From contig CAJQUW010005337.1 of assembly GCA_907163375.1 (NCBI GenBank), positions 27,366-91,365 of the forward strand: a stretch of 64,000 nt of DNA, in the 5' to 3' direction. The notes beneath the pieces are model-generated. The model was given only the letters and a program-made list of their open reading frames with translations, was not told the DNA's origin and did no database searches. Shown piece by piece: positions 1 through 10,639 of the stretch (the stretch's first letter is position 1; the number at the start of each line of letters is the position of its first letter). The translations under genes were made by a program, and so were the position numbers. The DNA is from Prostheceraeus crozeri (Eukaryota; Platyhelminthes; Polycladida; Euryleptidae).

Positions 1-625
1 GAATATCAAGGTTTCAGATACCGTGACAATTTTGGGTATTCACTGGAGCAAGAATTTAACATGGGATCTTCATTTCAGCGAAATGTTGAAACTTGCATCG
101 CAAAGACTCTACGTAATTCGAACGTGAAAGCCCCTTGTGTCTTCTGATCAGCTCATCATTGTGTATAATTCACTGCTATACAATCTTTTACTCTATGCCG
201 CTCCTCTGTTCTCTTGGCTTTCAAAATGTATCGAGATAAAATTACAGAGATTTCATAATCGTGCTCACCGCCTGATTTGCGGTAAAGACTGTACCTGTGA
301 CAAGTTTCCTTTGTTTTCTGTCGTTCTGAAAGACCGCGCATCTTCATTTTTCAAGAAATGTGAAGTAAACGAGGAGCATCCATCCATTGCATCATTTGAT
401 TCCTCCTCGAATGTTACGTAGCGGTCATTTGTGTCTCCCAAATGTTAAAACTGCCAGAAGACTCCATTCATTCATACCTTGGATGTGTGTTGTCATGAAT
501 GAAGGTGTGTAACATTTTCCAATTGTGATTTTGTATTTTCCTTTTCTCCGGTCTTTTATTTGTGACTTGTATATTGATGTATTTAATGATTTTCAGTATG
601 AGAAATAAACACTTACTTACTTACT
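1..625 (+). mobile_element. 3' end of an APE-type LINE (copy 1), cut by the window edge
   Basis: Conceptual translation of the first 420 bases gives the C-terminal part of a LINE reverse transcriptase: a thumb-like stretch (VTILGIHWSKNLTWDLHFS) followed by a Cys-rich segment (LICGKDCTC). The same order recurs in the next copy at 1500-1790 (VLGVYFNSKGTW, LLCGKACSC), so the two are copies of one family. It ends in an AATAAA-like stretch and an (ACTT)n tail near 608-625, as expected of LINE 3' ends. The frame is already interrupted. The clade (CR1- or Jockey-like) cannot be fixed from this fragment. Confidence 0.8.
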
Positions 626-2050
626 CCAGATGTCAAACAGAATTACTAGAAAAACTACCTGTGAACAAGTCCTCGCCAGACATGCATACAATTCTTTACA
701 AAAGTGCAGCCTCTCAACTTGCCAAGTCTATATTCCTGCTTATTCGAGAATCTATCTCGACAGGAAAAGTTCCTTTAATTTGGAAGACGTCTTGTGTGAC
801 CCCCGTCCCTAAAGTTTCCAATCGTACAATGAACGATATTCGTCCTATTTCTCTGATGGGAATACCCGGAAAGCTGCTGGAACAAGTTATTTTGCGATCA
901 CTGAAAGAGTCGTTTATCGGAGACTATGGGCCTCATCAATTTGGCTTCCGGCCAGTCTTCTACCTGCTGCGCCTTGATTTCTCTGCATAATTACGTGACA
1001 TCCTGCCTTGATAATCCTGAGACTGTTGGTGCCATCATCATAGCTTATGACTATTCAAAAGCTTTTGACACTCTAAGACACGATGTGATTATTGCAAAGC
1101 TCATAGAATTGAGATATCCCTCTAGTTTCATTAAATGGCTAGTGGACTATTTTCATGAACGGAAGCAATGTGGTAAGATTGGTAGTACGTGTAGTGGAAT
1201 CGTTGACGTGACTTCGGGTGCCCCACAAGGGTCAATTTTGGGACCCTTCCTTTACAGCATTGCGACAAGCTCCTTTACTTCTACATCTGATAACTGTCAC
1301 ATCGTCAAATATGCAGATGACACTACGATCTGCTTCCCGGTGTATCGTTCCAACAATGCTCATATTTTTCATGTTCATGAACAACTGCTAGAGTGGTCAG
1401 CAAGCATGGACCTGAAGATAAACGAAAGTAAATGTAAAAGCTTGACTATTTCCAAGACTACAAATACCGCTCCTATCCAAATTCTGAATGTTAAATCTGT
1501 CGACGCTCTATGTGTGCTCGGAGTTTACTTCAACTCAAAAGGAACTTGGTCTTCACATATTGACAATGTTATCAAGACTGCTTCCAGGAGATTTTACGTC
1601 CTAAGAATGCTGCGCCCGTTACTGTCCAATGACAATTTGAAAGTTGTATATTTCAGTCAGGTCCGCTCCATAATGGATTATTGTAGTCCTCTGTTCATGG
1701 GGTTATCGGTTTCGGACTCAAAGAGATTAGACGGTGTGCAGAGGAGGTTTCATAAATTGTTGTGTGGCAAGGCATGCAGCTGCGCAATTCTGCCCCCTTT
1801 GGAAGGTCGACGACGTTCACAATCACTAAAGCTATTGAATTCAATCCAACAGAAAAATCATATTCTACATGACCTTCTCCCGAACATGTCCGTATCTGGC
1901 AAATTCTTACTGCCTTCAAGACATGCCGTCAGACACAGCCGAACTTTCATTCTTTTCATTTGTTCAATTTTTAACTCGCTTCATGCACGATGACTTCTAC
2001 TATGTGAATTCCTTTGTAAAGACCGATTTCTATTCTGATGAAATATACGC
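626..2050 (+). mobile_element. 5'-truncated APE-type LINE (copy 2), reverse transcriptase
   Basis: Two overlapping frames (562-990 and 926-1993) give a reverse transcriptase without an endonuclease. The motifs in order are RPISLMGIPGKLLEQVI, QFGFRP, AYDYSKAFDTLRHD (catalytic Asp), SGAPQGSILGP, and KYADDTTICF (catalytic YADD), then the thumb and a Cys-rich C-terminus. One frame change lies near 960. The copy follows directly on the (ACTT)n tail of copy 1 and runs in the same direction. Its own 3' end leads into a (TTA)n tract at 2051, where the minus-strand RLE element now abuts it. It is non-functional as it stands. Confidence 0.85.
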
Positions 2051-2084
2051 TTATTATTATTATTATTTTTATTTTTTTTTTTTT
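2051..2084. repeat. (TTA)n plus T-rich tract
   Basis: Roughly 17 bases of TTA repeat followed by a T-rich run. It is both the tail of the + strand LINE copy 2 and, read on the minus strand, the A-rich 3' tail plus flank of the RLE-type LINE. Confidence 0.9.
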
Positions 2085-2131
2085 GGTACACGACTCTTAC
2101 GAGCCGGAGCATTTCTCAAGATCTCGGAATC

Positions 2132-3016
2132 CTACCAGGATTCAGGGAGATCTAGAGTTCGTCTGAGAAGATAGGCACTGCCAAGCAGGGCGGCCTTCTG
2201 CAACTGAGGTACATGATGGTGTCCGGGTATTTCTTTCAGGTACTTTGTCAAGTTACCTGTGTGGGCCCCAAGTGCTCCGATCACTACAGGGATACACTTC
2301 GTCCTGATATTCCACAACTTCTGCACTTCCATTTTCAGGTCTTGGTATTTCGTGATTTTCTCCTTTTCTTTATTGCATATATTCCGGTCTTCTGGGACTG
2401 CTATATCTATTATAACTCCGGTCTTCTTCTCTTTGTCAACTACCACTATGTCCGGCCTTCTTGCAGTGATCCTTCTGTCAGTTCTTATCTCAAAGTCCCA
2501 CAGGATCTTTACCGTACTATTTTCTATGACGGGCTCAGGCACGTGCTGCCATGGTTCGGGCGACACGGGCAAGTCGTAGTGTAGGCAGATGTCGCGGTGG
2601 ATTATTCTTGCGACTTCATTATGACGGTTGATGTATTCGGTTCCAGCCAACTTCGAACATCCAGCTAAGATATGAGCTACTGTCTCATCTGCGTTCTTGC
2701 ACATCCTGCATTTTGCGTCAGTGCTTGTCTTCATTATGTAAGTTGCATGTGCTTTCGTATTTAAGGCTTGATCTTGGGCAGCGACCAGTAGTGCTTCCGT
2801 CTCAATCTTCAGCTTGACTGTTCGTAGCCAGCTGTAGCATGCCTTCCTTGATGTTATTTCTTTCATCTGCCGTTCGTATTGGCCATGCATTGCTTTCTCT
2901 CTCCACTTTTGGTACCGATCTTCAATCCTCTTCTTTTTTCCAATCATCTGTTGTTTCTTCTTGTTGGCGATACAGGTCACTTGATTGCGCCACCGCCAGC
3001 AGTGGGTCATCAACAA
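2132..3016 (-). pseudogene. RLE LINE: CCHC knuckle and restriction-like endonuclease
   Basis: C-terminal 294 codons of the element. A zinc knuckle is visible (CRMCKNADETVAHILAGC, spacing C-x2-C-x7-H-x4-C). It is followed by a PD-(D/E)XK-type core: RRPDIVVVD supplies the first Asp, IDIAVPEDRN the D-x-x site, and a K-x-x-K-Y-x-D-L segment follows. This is the endonuclease that nicks the genomic target in R2/R4-type retrotransposons. It overlaps the reverse-transcriptase frame at 2922-3016 and is in another frame, so a frameshift lies in the overlap. The stop lies about 50 bases before the A-rich tail. Confidence 0.8.
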
Positions 3017-4217
3017 CGTTGTGCAAGTGTTCTGTAAGGCTTCGATTTTCTTGCTCTACTATGTCGGTCAGGTTCTTCAAGCCTCTTCCTCTCCGATCCC
3101 GCGGTAAGTAGAGGCGATCCACGCCTGCTCTTGGGTGCAGCCCGCCGTACATGTTCATTATCTGGCGAGTCTTGCGGTTCAGTTCATCAAGCTCCTGGAC
3201 TCTCCATTTCACCACTCCTCCTGTGTAGCTGATGACAGGCACTGCGAAAGTATTTATTGCCTCGATCTTGTGCATTGCGTATAGCTTTGACTTCATTACA
3301 CTCCTCAGCCTTTTCTTGTACTCGGCGATTGCTTGTGCCTTTGCTGTGTCATCTAGGTTGGTGTGGTGTTGCGGGATTCCAAGGTACTTGTATCCTTCTT
3401 CATTCACGTCTTGAATATTGCCTCCATCTGTCTCTAGTCCATCAGTGTGAATTGTCTGGCCTCTATGGGTGATGAGACGTGCGCATTTACTGATTCCAAA
3501 TCGCATGCTGATGTCATCGCTGAAGATCTTGACAGCATTGATTAAGGCGTTTATGTCACTTTCTGTCCTTCCGTACAACTTCACATCATCCATGTAAAGG
3601 AGGTGGTTCACTCGTTGTCCTGATGTTAATTTGTAGGCTTGCTGCATCTGTCCTAGGACATCGCTGAGTGGGTTCATCGCCAGACAGAAGAGCAGCGGGG
3701 ACAGTGAATCCCCTTGGAAGATGCCTCTTTTGATCTGCACCATTCCTATGTCTTCATTGGCATGTGTTAGCTTCGTCTTCCAGATTGTCATTGATACAGC
3801 AACAACTTCTTGTATGGCCTTGTCGATCTTGTACATATCTAGACATTTGGTTATCCAGGAGTGTGGGATGGAGTCAAATGCCTTGCGATAGTCGATCCAA
3901 GCCATTGCCAGGTTCTTCTTTCGCCTTTTGCTTTCACTTGTAATTGTTCGGTCTATGGCCAGCTGTTCTTTGGTTCCCCTGCATTTCGGTCGGCATCCTT
4001 TCTGTTCGTGGTGCATTATATTGTTTGCTTCGACATGTCCGTTGATCTTGCTTGCAACGATCCCACTGAACAACTTCCACATGGTTGGGAGGCAGGTAAT
4101 CGGTCTGAAGTTGTCGGGGCGTGGTGGTTTGCTTTCATCTTTGTGTATAAGTACGGTTCTTCCTGTGACCATCCATTCTGGTATTGAGGTAGGTTCTCTA
4201 AGAGCTCGTTGTAGCAC
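2922..4217 (-). pseudogene. RLE LINE: reverse transcriptase
   Basis: 431 codons holding the polymerase motifs in order: FRPITCLPTMWKLFSGIV, EQKGCRPKCRGTKEQL, WIDYRKAFDSIPHSW (catalytic Asp), KRGIFQGDSLSPLLFCLAM, and LLYMDDVKLYGR (catalytic MDD), then GYKYLGI and thumb. The GCRxKxxGxKEQL and IFQGDSLSPL signatures are typical of the RLE-bearing LINE group rather than of APE-type LINEs. The frame is open throughout but does not connect in frame with its neighbours. Confidence 0.85.
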
Positions 4218-5513
4218 GTGGTTAGTCTTGAGTGCAAGCTCTTTAGCTTCTTAATCCAGAAAGCTTGAACCTTGTCCGGACCTGGTGCTTTCCAATTTGC
4301 CATGCTGGTTAGTTTGTACTGCATGTCAGTATCGGATATCGACACACTAGCTTGGTTTTGTATGCTATCACACTTGTCTTCTACCTCGTCCAACCATTCA
4401 GCATTCTCATTGTGGCACACTTCTGACTCCCATATGTTTTTCCAGTATTCCATTACTTCATTCTTGTCTTTTAGACTCTCTTCATGCGCTTCTTGACCTC
4501 TCAACTTTCGATACACCTTCTTAGGATTGTGTAGGAATAGCTTGTTGATTCTGAACTGTTCGTTTCTATCTTCATACCTCTTCAATCGATGACTTATTGC
4601 TGTTAGACGCTGTTTCGCATCTTCATACACTTCATTGGTGCTTCTTGTGTCCATACGATATTTGCGCAGCATGTAGTGGGGTAATCTTCCATTGCATTCC
4701 ATATACGACTTTAATTGACTGATTTCTCTCCTCAGTGTTTCAATTTGCTTCTGTAGTCGTCGTTTCCATGGTGGTATACGTTTACCTTGGACCTGGTTGC
4801 TTGAGTATACCAGCTCTTCCGTCACCTTCGCAGCTGAATATATCAGTGTGTTAAGTTCGGTTATGCTGTTGGTCGGACTGCTTCTTGTCACGAATTCGAT
4901 TTGTTCAAGCAACTTCCTTGTCTCCTTATTGACAGGTATCTTCCTTATATTCACTCGGTTTTCGAGAGTTGCATATTTTTCAATGTATTCGGTAATTCGG
5001 AGCTTTGATTGTAGTTCTTCAACAGATAGTGGTCTTTCTGATATTTCAACGTTCACGTCTTGTGTTGCTGTGTCTTCTTCCTCTTCTTCGTCGTGACTGG
5101 AAGGCATGCTATTATTGTTTTCTTCAATTTCTTCATTATCATCGACTCCTGGCTGTGATATTCGGTTTGCAATTTCTTGTATGTCATGACAGGTCATCAA
5201 GTTATTCTTCACAATTGATCGCTTTTGATTTAGGAGTCCTTGTTTTGTCACGGTTGTGTCTGGATGCATCTGTTTCCATACAGTGTATATCGTGCATGCG
5301 CTTGCGATATCCTCTTTCGTCCGGACGACTTTTGAAGTAGCTCTCAATTACTTGGGCGTTGTTGGCATGTGACCATTTTCTTCTCTGACGTTTGCAATGT
5401 TCGTTCTCTCCAGTAGCCCTACCGCTTGAACGTCCTGGATTCCCAACATTCAACGCAGGCCTTGGTAACCCGGGCGACGCCTGTTCCGGTATGACAATTG
5501 ATTGATTCTCCAT
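4016..5513 (-). pseudogene. RLE LINE: N-terminal region with Myb-like motif
   Basis: Two frames (5513-5202 and 5347-4016) cover the N-terminus. The first starts with MENQSIVIPEQ and contains a basic, Trp-containing motif (RRKWSHANNAQVIESYFKS, then RGYRKRMHDIH) resembling the Myb-like DNA-binding domain of R2-group LINEs. The second has an acidic linker (EEIEENNNSMPSSHDEEEEE) and the helical pre-RT region. It ends as the RT begins (MANWKAPGPDKVQAFWIKKL). The start at 5513 is chosen because it is the first in-frame ATG after the leader. One frame change lies within 5202-5347. Confidence 0.7.
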
Positions 5514-5665
5514 TCATTGGGTATTGGGCGGGCATAGCGAGATTAAGGAGTTCACCACTTCGAACCCCCGGCAAGGCACTTATGGGTTACTTAGATGTTA
5601 GTAGTCCCTACTTAGGTCCCTATATATCATTATTAATGCAGCCTTCACGTTACCACTTTATTAGA

Positions 5666-5713
5666 CCTCCAAGTAGCTGGATTACAGGCGCTTGCCAAAG
5701 CACCCGGTCGGGC
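5666..5713 (-). other. 7SL (SRP) RNA-like module B
   Basis: A second, diverged copy of the same motif. The minus strand reads CCGACCGGGTGCTTTGG, then GCGCCTGTAATCC, then AGCTACTTGGAGG. It lacks the same C-G pair as module A, so both come from one ancestor that already had the shortened hairpin. The two modules are about 130 bases apart. Confidence 0.6.
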
Positions 5714-5796
5714 TGAGACATAGTATAATGGTTATATTATATATTGGAATTAATAGGTGTTTATATAGTTAATAGGTGACTGGATCCATCATCAAG

Positions 5797-5842
5797 GGCC
5801 TCCAGGTAGCTGGATTACAGGTGCTAGCCACACACCCGGCCG
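5797..5842 (-). other. 7SL (SRP) RNA-like module A
   Basis: The minus strand reads GGCCGGGTGTGTGGC, then CACCTGTAATCC, then AGCTACCTGGAGG. This follows the start of animal 7SL RNA (GCCGGGCGCGGTGGC, GCCTGTA, TCCCAGCTAC, GGGAGG). One C and its paired G of the small hairpin are both missing, so the stem is shortened by a pair rather than broken. Confidence 0.6.
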
Positions 5843-5861
5843 AAATTAATAAGTGACTGGG

Positions 5862-5929
5862 AGCGGGTTCGAACCCAGGCACGTCTGGACCATAGCCAGA
5901 GACAGTAACCACTGTGCCACCCGCTCGCT
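5862..5929 (-). other. tRNA-derived sequence with A and B boxes
   Basis: On the minus strand the unit shows an A-box-like string (GGTGGCACAGTGGTTA), an anticodon-arm-like inverted pair (CTGGC...CAGAC region) and a canonical B box (GGTTCGAACCC). The terminal heptamers GAGCGGG and CCCGCTC are perfectly complementary. The T-arm does not fold perfectly, so this is a tRNA-derived SINE or promoter head, not a functional tRNA gene. Confidence 0.75.
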
Positions 5930-5932
5930 ATC

Positions 5933-5978
<46 letters not shown>

Positions 5979-5979
5979 C
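5933..5979. repeat. (TTA)n microsatellite
   Basis: About 15 uninterrupted TTA/ATT units. It borders the 5' end of the minus-strand RLE LINE and matches the shorter (TTA)n tract at the element's other end. Confidence 0.95.
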
Positions 5980-6699
5980 ATGATTTTTTGACAATCACTA
6001 GACGTAGATAGAACTGACATTTCATCACATAAATAAATTCTGACTTTGAACTATCTACTGTAAAAACAGTTTGCCATCTCACCACTTAAATTCCATTGAT
6101 TACGTGTTGATTTCACATCCATGACACATAGTCAATGATTTTGAATGATTAATAATAGCTTCCGGGGCTGCCACTCTTATCAAAAATAAAAACTGGAAAG
6201 TCAAATCGGAATGGGCCCCCTAAATTAGGAATGGGCCCCTACCTGGTAAGTTTTGAAAGCGTTCAAGCAGCAATTGGGTCTGTTCTAATAAAGATGCTTC
6301 TGAATCCTCACAGTTAGCAATTAAATGTATAAAATTATTACTGATGCTTATTCAATCATCAGTTTCAACAAGGTACACTAGAATACATGACTCGAACAGA
6401 GACTATTTCAGGAGAACCGTTTTCGAAGGTTAGACAGAGTATACTACAAAGATCCCTCTACCTGCCCCCAATGCAAAGTCAGCATGAAGTGATTGAACAA
6501 TTGACTATTTCAGCTCGATATGAAGACTGCAGATTATCGAAGTCTACATGTAGGCCTATGGATGATTTTACTTAACTGTTTCAAAGACAACTTTCTACAT
6601 TTCTTTCATGAATTTTACATTCAAATTTATAATGCACTATTCTCGTGCAGCTTTGTCATTTTCTAATAATCGTGCCATGACGTCACACGGTGCAAGACC

Positions 6700-7260
6700 C
6701 CGTCTTTATTGTGAAGAATTTTCATGAAACCATTGGAAAATTGTTGTCCAGCTGTTCGACGTTTGGAAGACTGCTTCAGCTGAGGGGTCTGGTCACAGCA
6801 AATATATTCATACAAAATCCATGGTCAGCGAATGGTTTCTGTACGCCATTTTCTTTGGGAGAGCCATAATTCTTTCGAGAAATCGAGAATGTGTGGTAAA
6901 GCCTTCCTTTCTATGCTGTATGAAATATACCGAATGTCATGAAGGATAGGAGCGTCTTCATACAGGATGGAATGTCAGCGCACTATTACAGACCCATCGA
7001 AAAATTATTTAAACAGCAATTTTCCTACATCTTGGATTGACCGTCATGGTAGCCTTTGGAATGGCTTCCGATACCACCAGATTCAATGCTCTTTGACTTT
7101 TTTCTTTAGGGCACGTCTAAGAAATGGTGCGTCAGAGTCATCGTATGCATTTGGATGAACTGGAAAACAAAGCTTTGCACAGTTTTCTGCAGATCGACGA
7201 GCGATTGCGTAGAGATATGCTCTTGCGATGTTGACCGAATAATTAGATTGCGTTTGGGCA
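6700..7260 (+). pseudogene. Decayed Tc1/mariner-like transposase fragment
   Basis: In scattered frames, translation gives the second half of a DDE transposase. IQDGMSAHYY corresponds to the FQQDGAPPHY block, and EWLPIPPDSMLFDFFL to the W-P-x-R-S-P-D-x-x-x-x-D-F-F-L block around the last two catalytic acids. Stops and frame changes are frequent, so this is an old fossil. It lies within the hAT-type terminal repeats, either as a nested insertion or as the element's own decayed gene. Confidence 0.5.
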
Positions 7261-8619
7261 AATGGTGAGCAAGTAGAAAATAAATGCTATAGTTGTACTC
7301 GCGTTCCGAATCATCCGAAATACTGACATCTACGATTAATGAAATACATGCAGTTCAAATCTCATTCTGTAGAATTCGTTTCTAAAATTTGAAATTTGCA
7401 AACACCAATGCAAATTGCTTATTCGTGTTTGCACTTCATGCACGAAGGCGAGCTGCCGGATTTCCAAGCACATCCACCTCCCGATGGTCTGTGGATTGAG
7501 TTGCTGATTTACTCCACTGATGGTAGCTAAAAAGTCAAAAAGGCTTGCAGTTTAGCATGAAGAAACTTCATCAGTACTTGTAGCTTCGGCAATGATTCAA
7601 ATCAAACCTTGCTCTCATCTCTTGTACTTCAAACATAATAAATACATTTACAACATTACAACAATTACATCTAAGAACAACTTTTGAATTTCAAACAAGA
7701 TTATGATTGCTATTTGATAAATGTTGATCCGACATGGTATAAGTAAACGCAAAATCAACACGAAAAGAAATCCTTATCACTTCTGCAGTTGTTTGCGAGA
7801 TTTCAATCTTCGCTGGTGCCTTCGCTGAAATTTACCCGCTTTTGCAACAACTGATCGTACAAAATATTCTTTCGTCACTCCCTTGTGTTCCCCAAACTTT
7901 TTAGTAGATTTGTCTTACACGTTTTTCTGACAGACGCTCCTTGAAAGACACGTTTTGGAGAGCATCAAAGCGATCAGAACTCAATTCATAATAGACTCTA
8001 TAATTACGTATTGCAAGTTTATCGTTAAGCATTCCCTGTAACGGACTTAAGACATTGCCTTCAGCTGGACGCTGAATTTCTTAATGCTTGTTTTTCTAAA
8101 TCAAATTTTTTATTCCTGTTCAAATGTTTGTATGTCTCTTAGTTACCAGACAACGAAAAGGTTTTGGTTTGTTGCGTCTATCAGGATCCTAGAATTACAT
8201 GTAAATAGACATTGTACATATTGTGCTATTTAAAGCTGGAAACGGTGAGTTTTAGGCATATTTGTAACTCCCTATGATGTGAAATTTTATTGGTGATAAA
8301 ATGTAGCTGATTCACTTATGAGCGTGAAATGATGTGTCTTGTTTTTTTATTGCAGTTTTCACGTTGCATCTAAGAAATACAATTATAGTGCATCAGTTGA
8401 GGTGTTTTCAACTTAATAGCGCAAATTGGACGTATGCCGTCACATTCCCACCTAAATTTATCTCTTATTTCAAAACCTTGATTACTTGCGTTTCGTCCAG
8501 TTTCTTGAGATTGTCGAAAGGATCACTGACTTCCTTGTACAAGAATCTTCTGCTCCAGAGTCAAGCGGATTTTTAGAAAGCATCTGCTTTGAATTTGATC
8601 ATCCTTAAAATTTGCAGGG

Positions 8620-9145
8620 TCTTTAAGGTCCCCTTACAATTTGCATAGCTCCGTTCACAATTCAAAAAAGCCCTACATAATCTCTAAAAAGGCCCCACAT
8701 GCTCTAGTCTTTAAGGGTGCCGGTCTCAATCCTATCAGACCTTTACAATCTCAAGAGGTACATGTACATGTATATTCATATCTAAAAAGAGCTCTTCAAA
8801 AACTAAAACAGTTGCCGTTCACAATCTCAAAGGGCTGTTTCACAAAATCTTATCCATTGGGTCCTTTCAAAATCTAAAAAATGGCCCCCTCACGATCTTA
8901 AAAAAGGTCCCTTCGCAGTCTCAAAATACCCCTCGCATGATCTTAAAGGGCCCTTCGCAATCTCAAAACGGCTCCCTCACAATCCTATAGGGGTCCCTTC
9001 ACAATCTCAAAGAGCCCCTCACGATCCCAAAGGGGCCCCTTCGCAGTCTCAAAAGGGTGCCTTCACAACTGAAAAGGGCGCTCTCATTATCTCAAAGGGT
9101 CTCCTACGCAGTCTCAAAAGGGCCCCTTCAAAATCTAAAATAGCT
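8620..9145. repeat. Degenerate tandem repeats, period about 28-32 bp
   Basis: Many diverged copies of a unit like CCCCTTCGCAATCTCAAAAGGG follow one another in this stretch. The copies differ by indels and substitutions, indicating an old minisatellite. It sits just inside the right terminal repeat of the hAT-type element. Confidence 0.75.
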
Positions 9146-9241
9146 CAAAACCCGAATTATTTGTTCCATGGCCAAACATTTTCTCACTACTTAGGTCAAT
9201 CTAAAAAAAGAAACCGGAAGAGTGGCAGCCCTGAGCTTCGG

Positions 9242-10517
9242 TGTGTCAAGAGGAAAACGCTAATGGTTTGTTTTACTGCAGAACTGAATGGAAGCTGATT
9301 CGCACGCCTTTTTATACCGATAGCCTATATATTGAAATAAATATTGAAAATATTAGCTCTGATCAATCACTTACATAGGTGTAGATAAAATCACTTCGAT
9401 TTATCATGTTTATGCTCAAGTGCTAACTGCGATGAATCATTAACCTGTAGGCCTATTTGAAGCTTATCACGATATAAAAGAGGTTCAAATAAAACATCTC
9501 TTCCATACTTTGTACATGAGGTTCATGTAGATAGTACAAGGGTCATTCCACAGAAAACTTGTAATTTTGTGTCCCGAAGACATTTTTCAATATTCGTAAT
9601 TTCGACTGCACAGGATTATCAAAATGAAGGATTCCGTAATGTAACTAGATTTTAGGCGCGTAGGATGTCTTCAGCTCCTTTCAATGTATATGATTACGTA
9701 GCCGATCCGTTGCTGTCTCAGAGTGCACATCAAAATTCTCAGCAAATCAAATATTTTATTATGCGTGATAGGATTTCATGCTCTTGGTGCAGGCTAGCAC
9801 AATGCGCTTCGACTTCTATCATCTTCCTCTCACGTCAAGTTTGGCACCAAATGCCCTACGATTTCGCTTGAAATCGGGGAATGTAGAGCCATGATCAAAT
9901 CATAAGATCAAATTCATTCATCTTTTATCCCATGACACGCATTTCGATATGCTTACTTCAAAACGCACATTGATTCCAAATCAGTGATGTGACGGACAAC
10001 ATCACAAGAGAGTAGCATCATAGCTAATATTGATGAAAACCTAACACACAGAATTAGTCTCTTCTTCCGTTTGACTAGAATGGAAGCATTGGAACATGTA
10101 ACGTTATTGAAATGGCAACAAAGACATACCACTAAACTCCCGACAGGTCATCCGAAACTTCAGTCATCATCGAGATTCCGTCTTTTTCTGCTTTTCCTAT
10201 ACAGTGTGTATGTATGACTCGTATAACTAGTAGGCTATTCCACGTCTGCCATACCAACAATTCTATCGTGCTTACTCTCTCAACGCACCGGCGTATTCTG
10301 ATTGGCAAAGATCGTACCAAAGAGTGCAAAAATACAAAAGTAGATTACCCTGCTAGATGCAATGCAAAACTTGCAACAGAACGGAAAGCTGTTGAAAAGA
10401 TAGCTTCCATGGGACCTTGATCAAGTGCGCTGTATCAAACCGTTTCGCCGAGACCGCTACTTTTGGTCAAGCGCATATAATGTCAATTGGAGCCCGCTCT
10501 CTGACAGCCTGGTGACC
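9242..10517. other. No gene recognised
   Basis: About 1.3 kb of AT-rich sequence with only short chance ORFs. It contains one GTAGGCCTA word (about 9447). Nothing else was identified. Confidence 0.6.
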
Positions 10518-10639
10518 ATTACTGATCAGTATACTGTTTCCTACCTCGGTTTCCACCAATCAAAAAAACTACTCAAATTATTACTGATCAATATCCTGTT
10601 TCCTACCTCGGATTCCACTATTGAAAAAACTACTAGCCC
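10518..10639. repeat. Two-copy 62-bp direct repeat
   Basis: Two near-identical units begin with ATTACTGATCA at 10518 and 10580. Each contains GTTTCCTACCTCGG and a CAAAAAAACTACT-like end. They directly precede the 36-bp minisatellite. Confidence 0.8.

Larger units (their letters stand above)
2068..5932 (-). mobile_element. RLE-type non-LTR retrotransposon (R4/Dong/R2 group), nearly full length
   Basis: On the minus strand this element runs from a leader (5932-5514) through about 1,127 codons (5513-2132) to an A-rich 3' tail (about 2084-2068). The protein order is Myb-like DNA-binding motif, reverse transcriptase, CCHC zinc knuckle, then restriction-like PD-(D/E)XK endonuclease. That is the single-ORF architecture of the early-branching R2/R4/Dong/NeSL LINEs, which are often site-specific. 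It lies exactly between two (TTA)n tracts (2051-2067 and 5933-5979). Dong-type elements are known to insert into TAA repeats, so the position fits a targeted insertion. The ORF is split over several overlapping frames, so this copy is dead or carries sequence errors. Confidence 0.8.
5514..5932 (-). other. Composite leader: tRNA-like head plus two 7SL-RNA-like modules
   Basis: Read on the minus strand, the 420 bases upstream of the LINE start codon begin with a tRNA-like unit, followed by two modules resembling the 5' end of SRP (7SL) RNA, then a GGTTCGAAGTGG box-B-like string near 5565-5553. The segment starts flush at the (TTA)n tract. It is either the 5' UTR of the retrotransposon or a SINE-like sequence fused to it. 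The order and orientation (same strand as the ORF) favour one composite transcript. Confidence 0.6.
6165..9233. mobile_element. hAT-type element with terminal inverted repeats and 8-bp target duplication
   Basis: The left end reads GGGCTGCCACTCTT and the right end AAGAGTGGCAGCCCTG, an inverted pair of 14 bases with the CAGGG-type start common in hAT elements. The flanking octamers are agcttccg (6157-6164) and agcttcgg (9234-9241), matching at 7 of 8 positions as an 8-bp target-site duplication. No hAT transposase is recognisable inside. The interior holds a decayed mariner-like fragment and degenerate 30-bp repeats. It is a non-autonomous or heavily decayed copy. Confidence 0.6.

Noticed and set aside
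2213-5340. Plus-strand ORFs of 60-123 codons across the RLE LINE
   Set aside because: They are antisense shadows of the minus-strand retrotransposon ORF.
5521-5545. Plus-strand TGGGCGGGCATAGCGAGA resembling the 3' end of 7SL RNA
   Set aside because: It is on the opposite strand to the two 7SL-like modules and the match is short, so probably chance.
5862-5929. A functional tRNA gene
   Set aside because: The boxes are good but the T-arm does not pair properly, and the unit is joined to SINE/LINE sequence.
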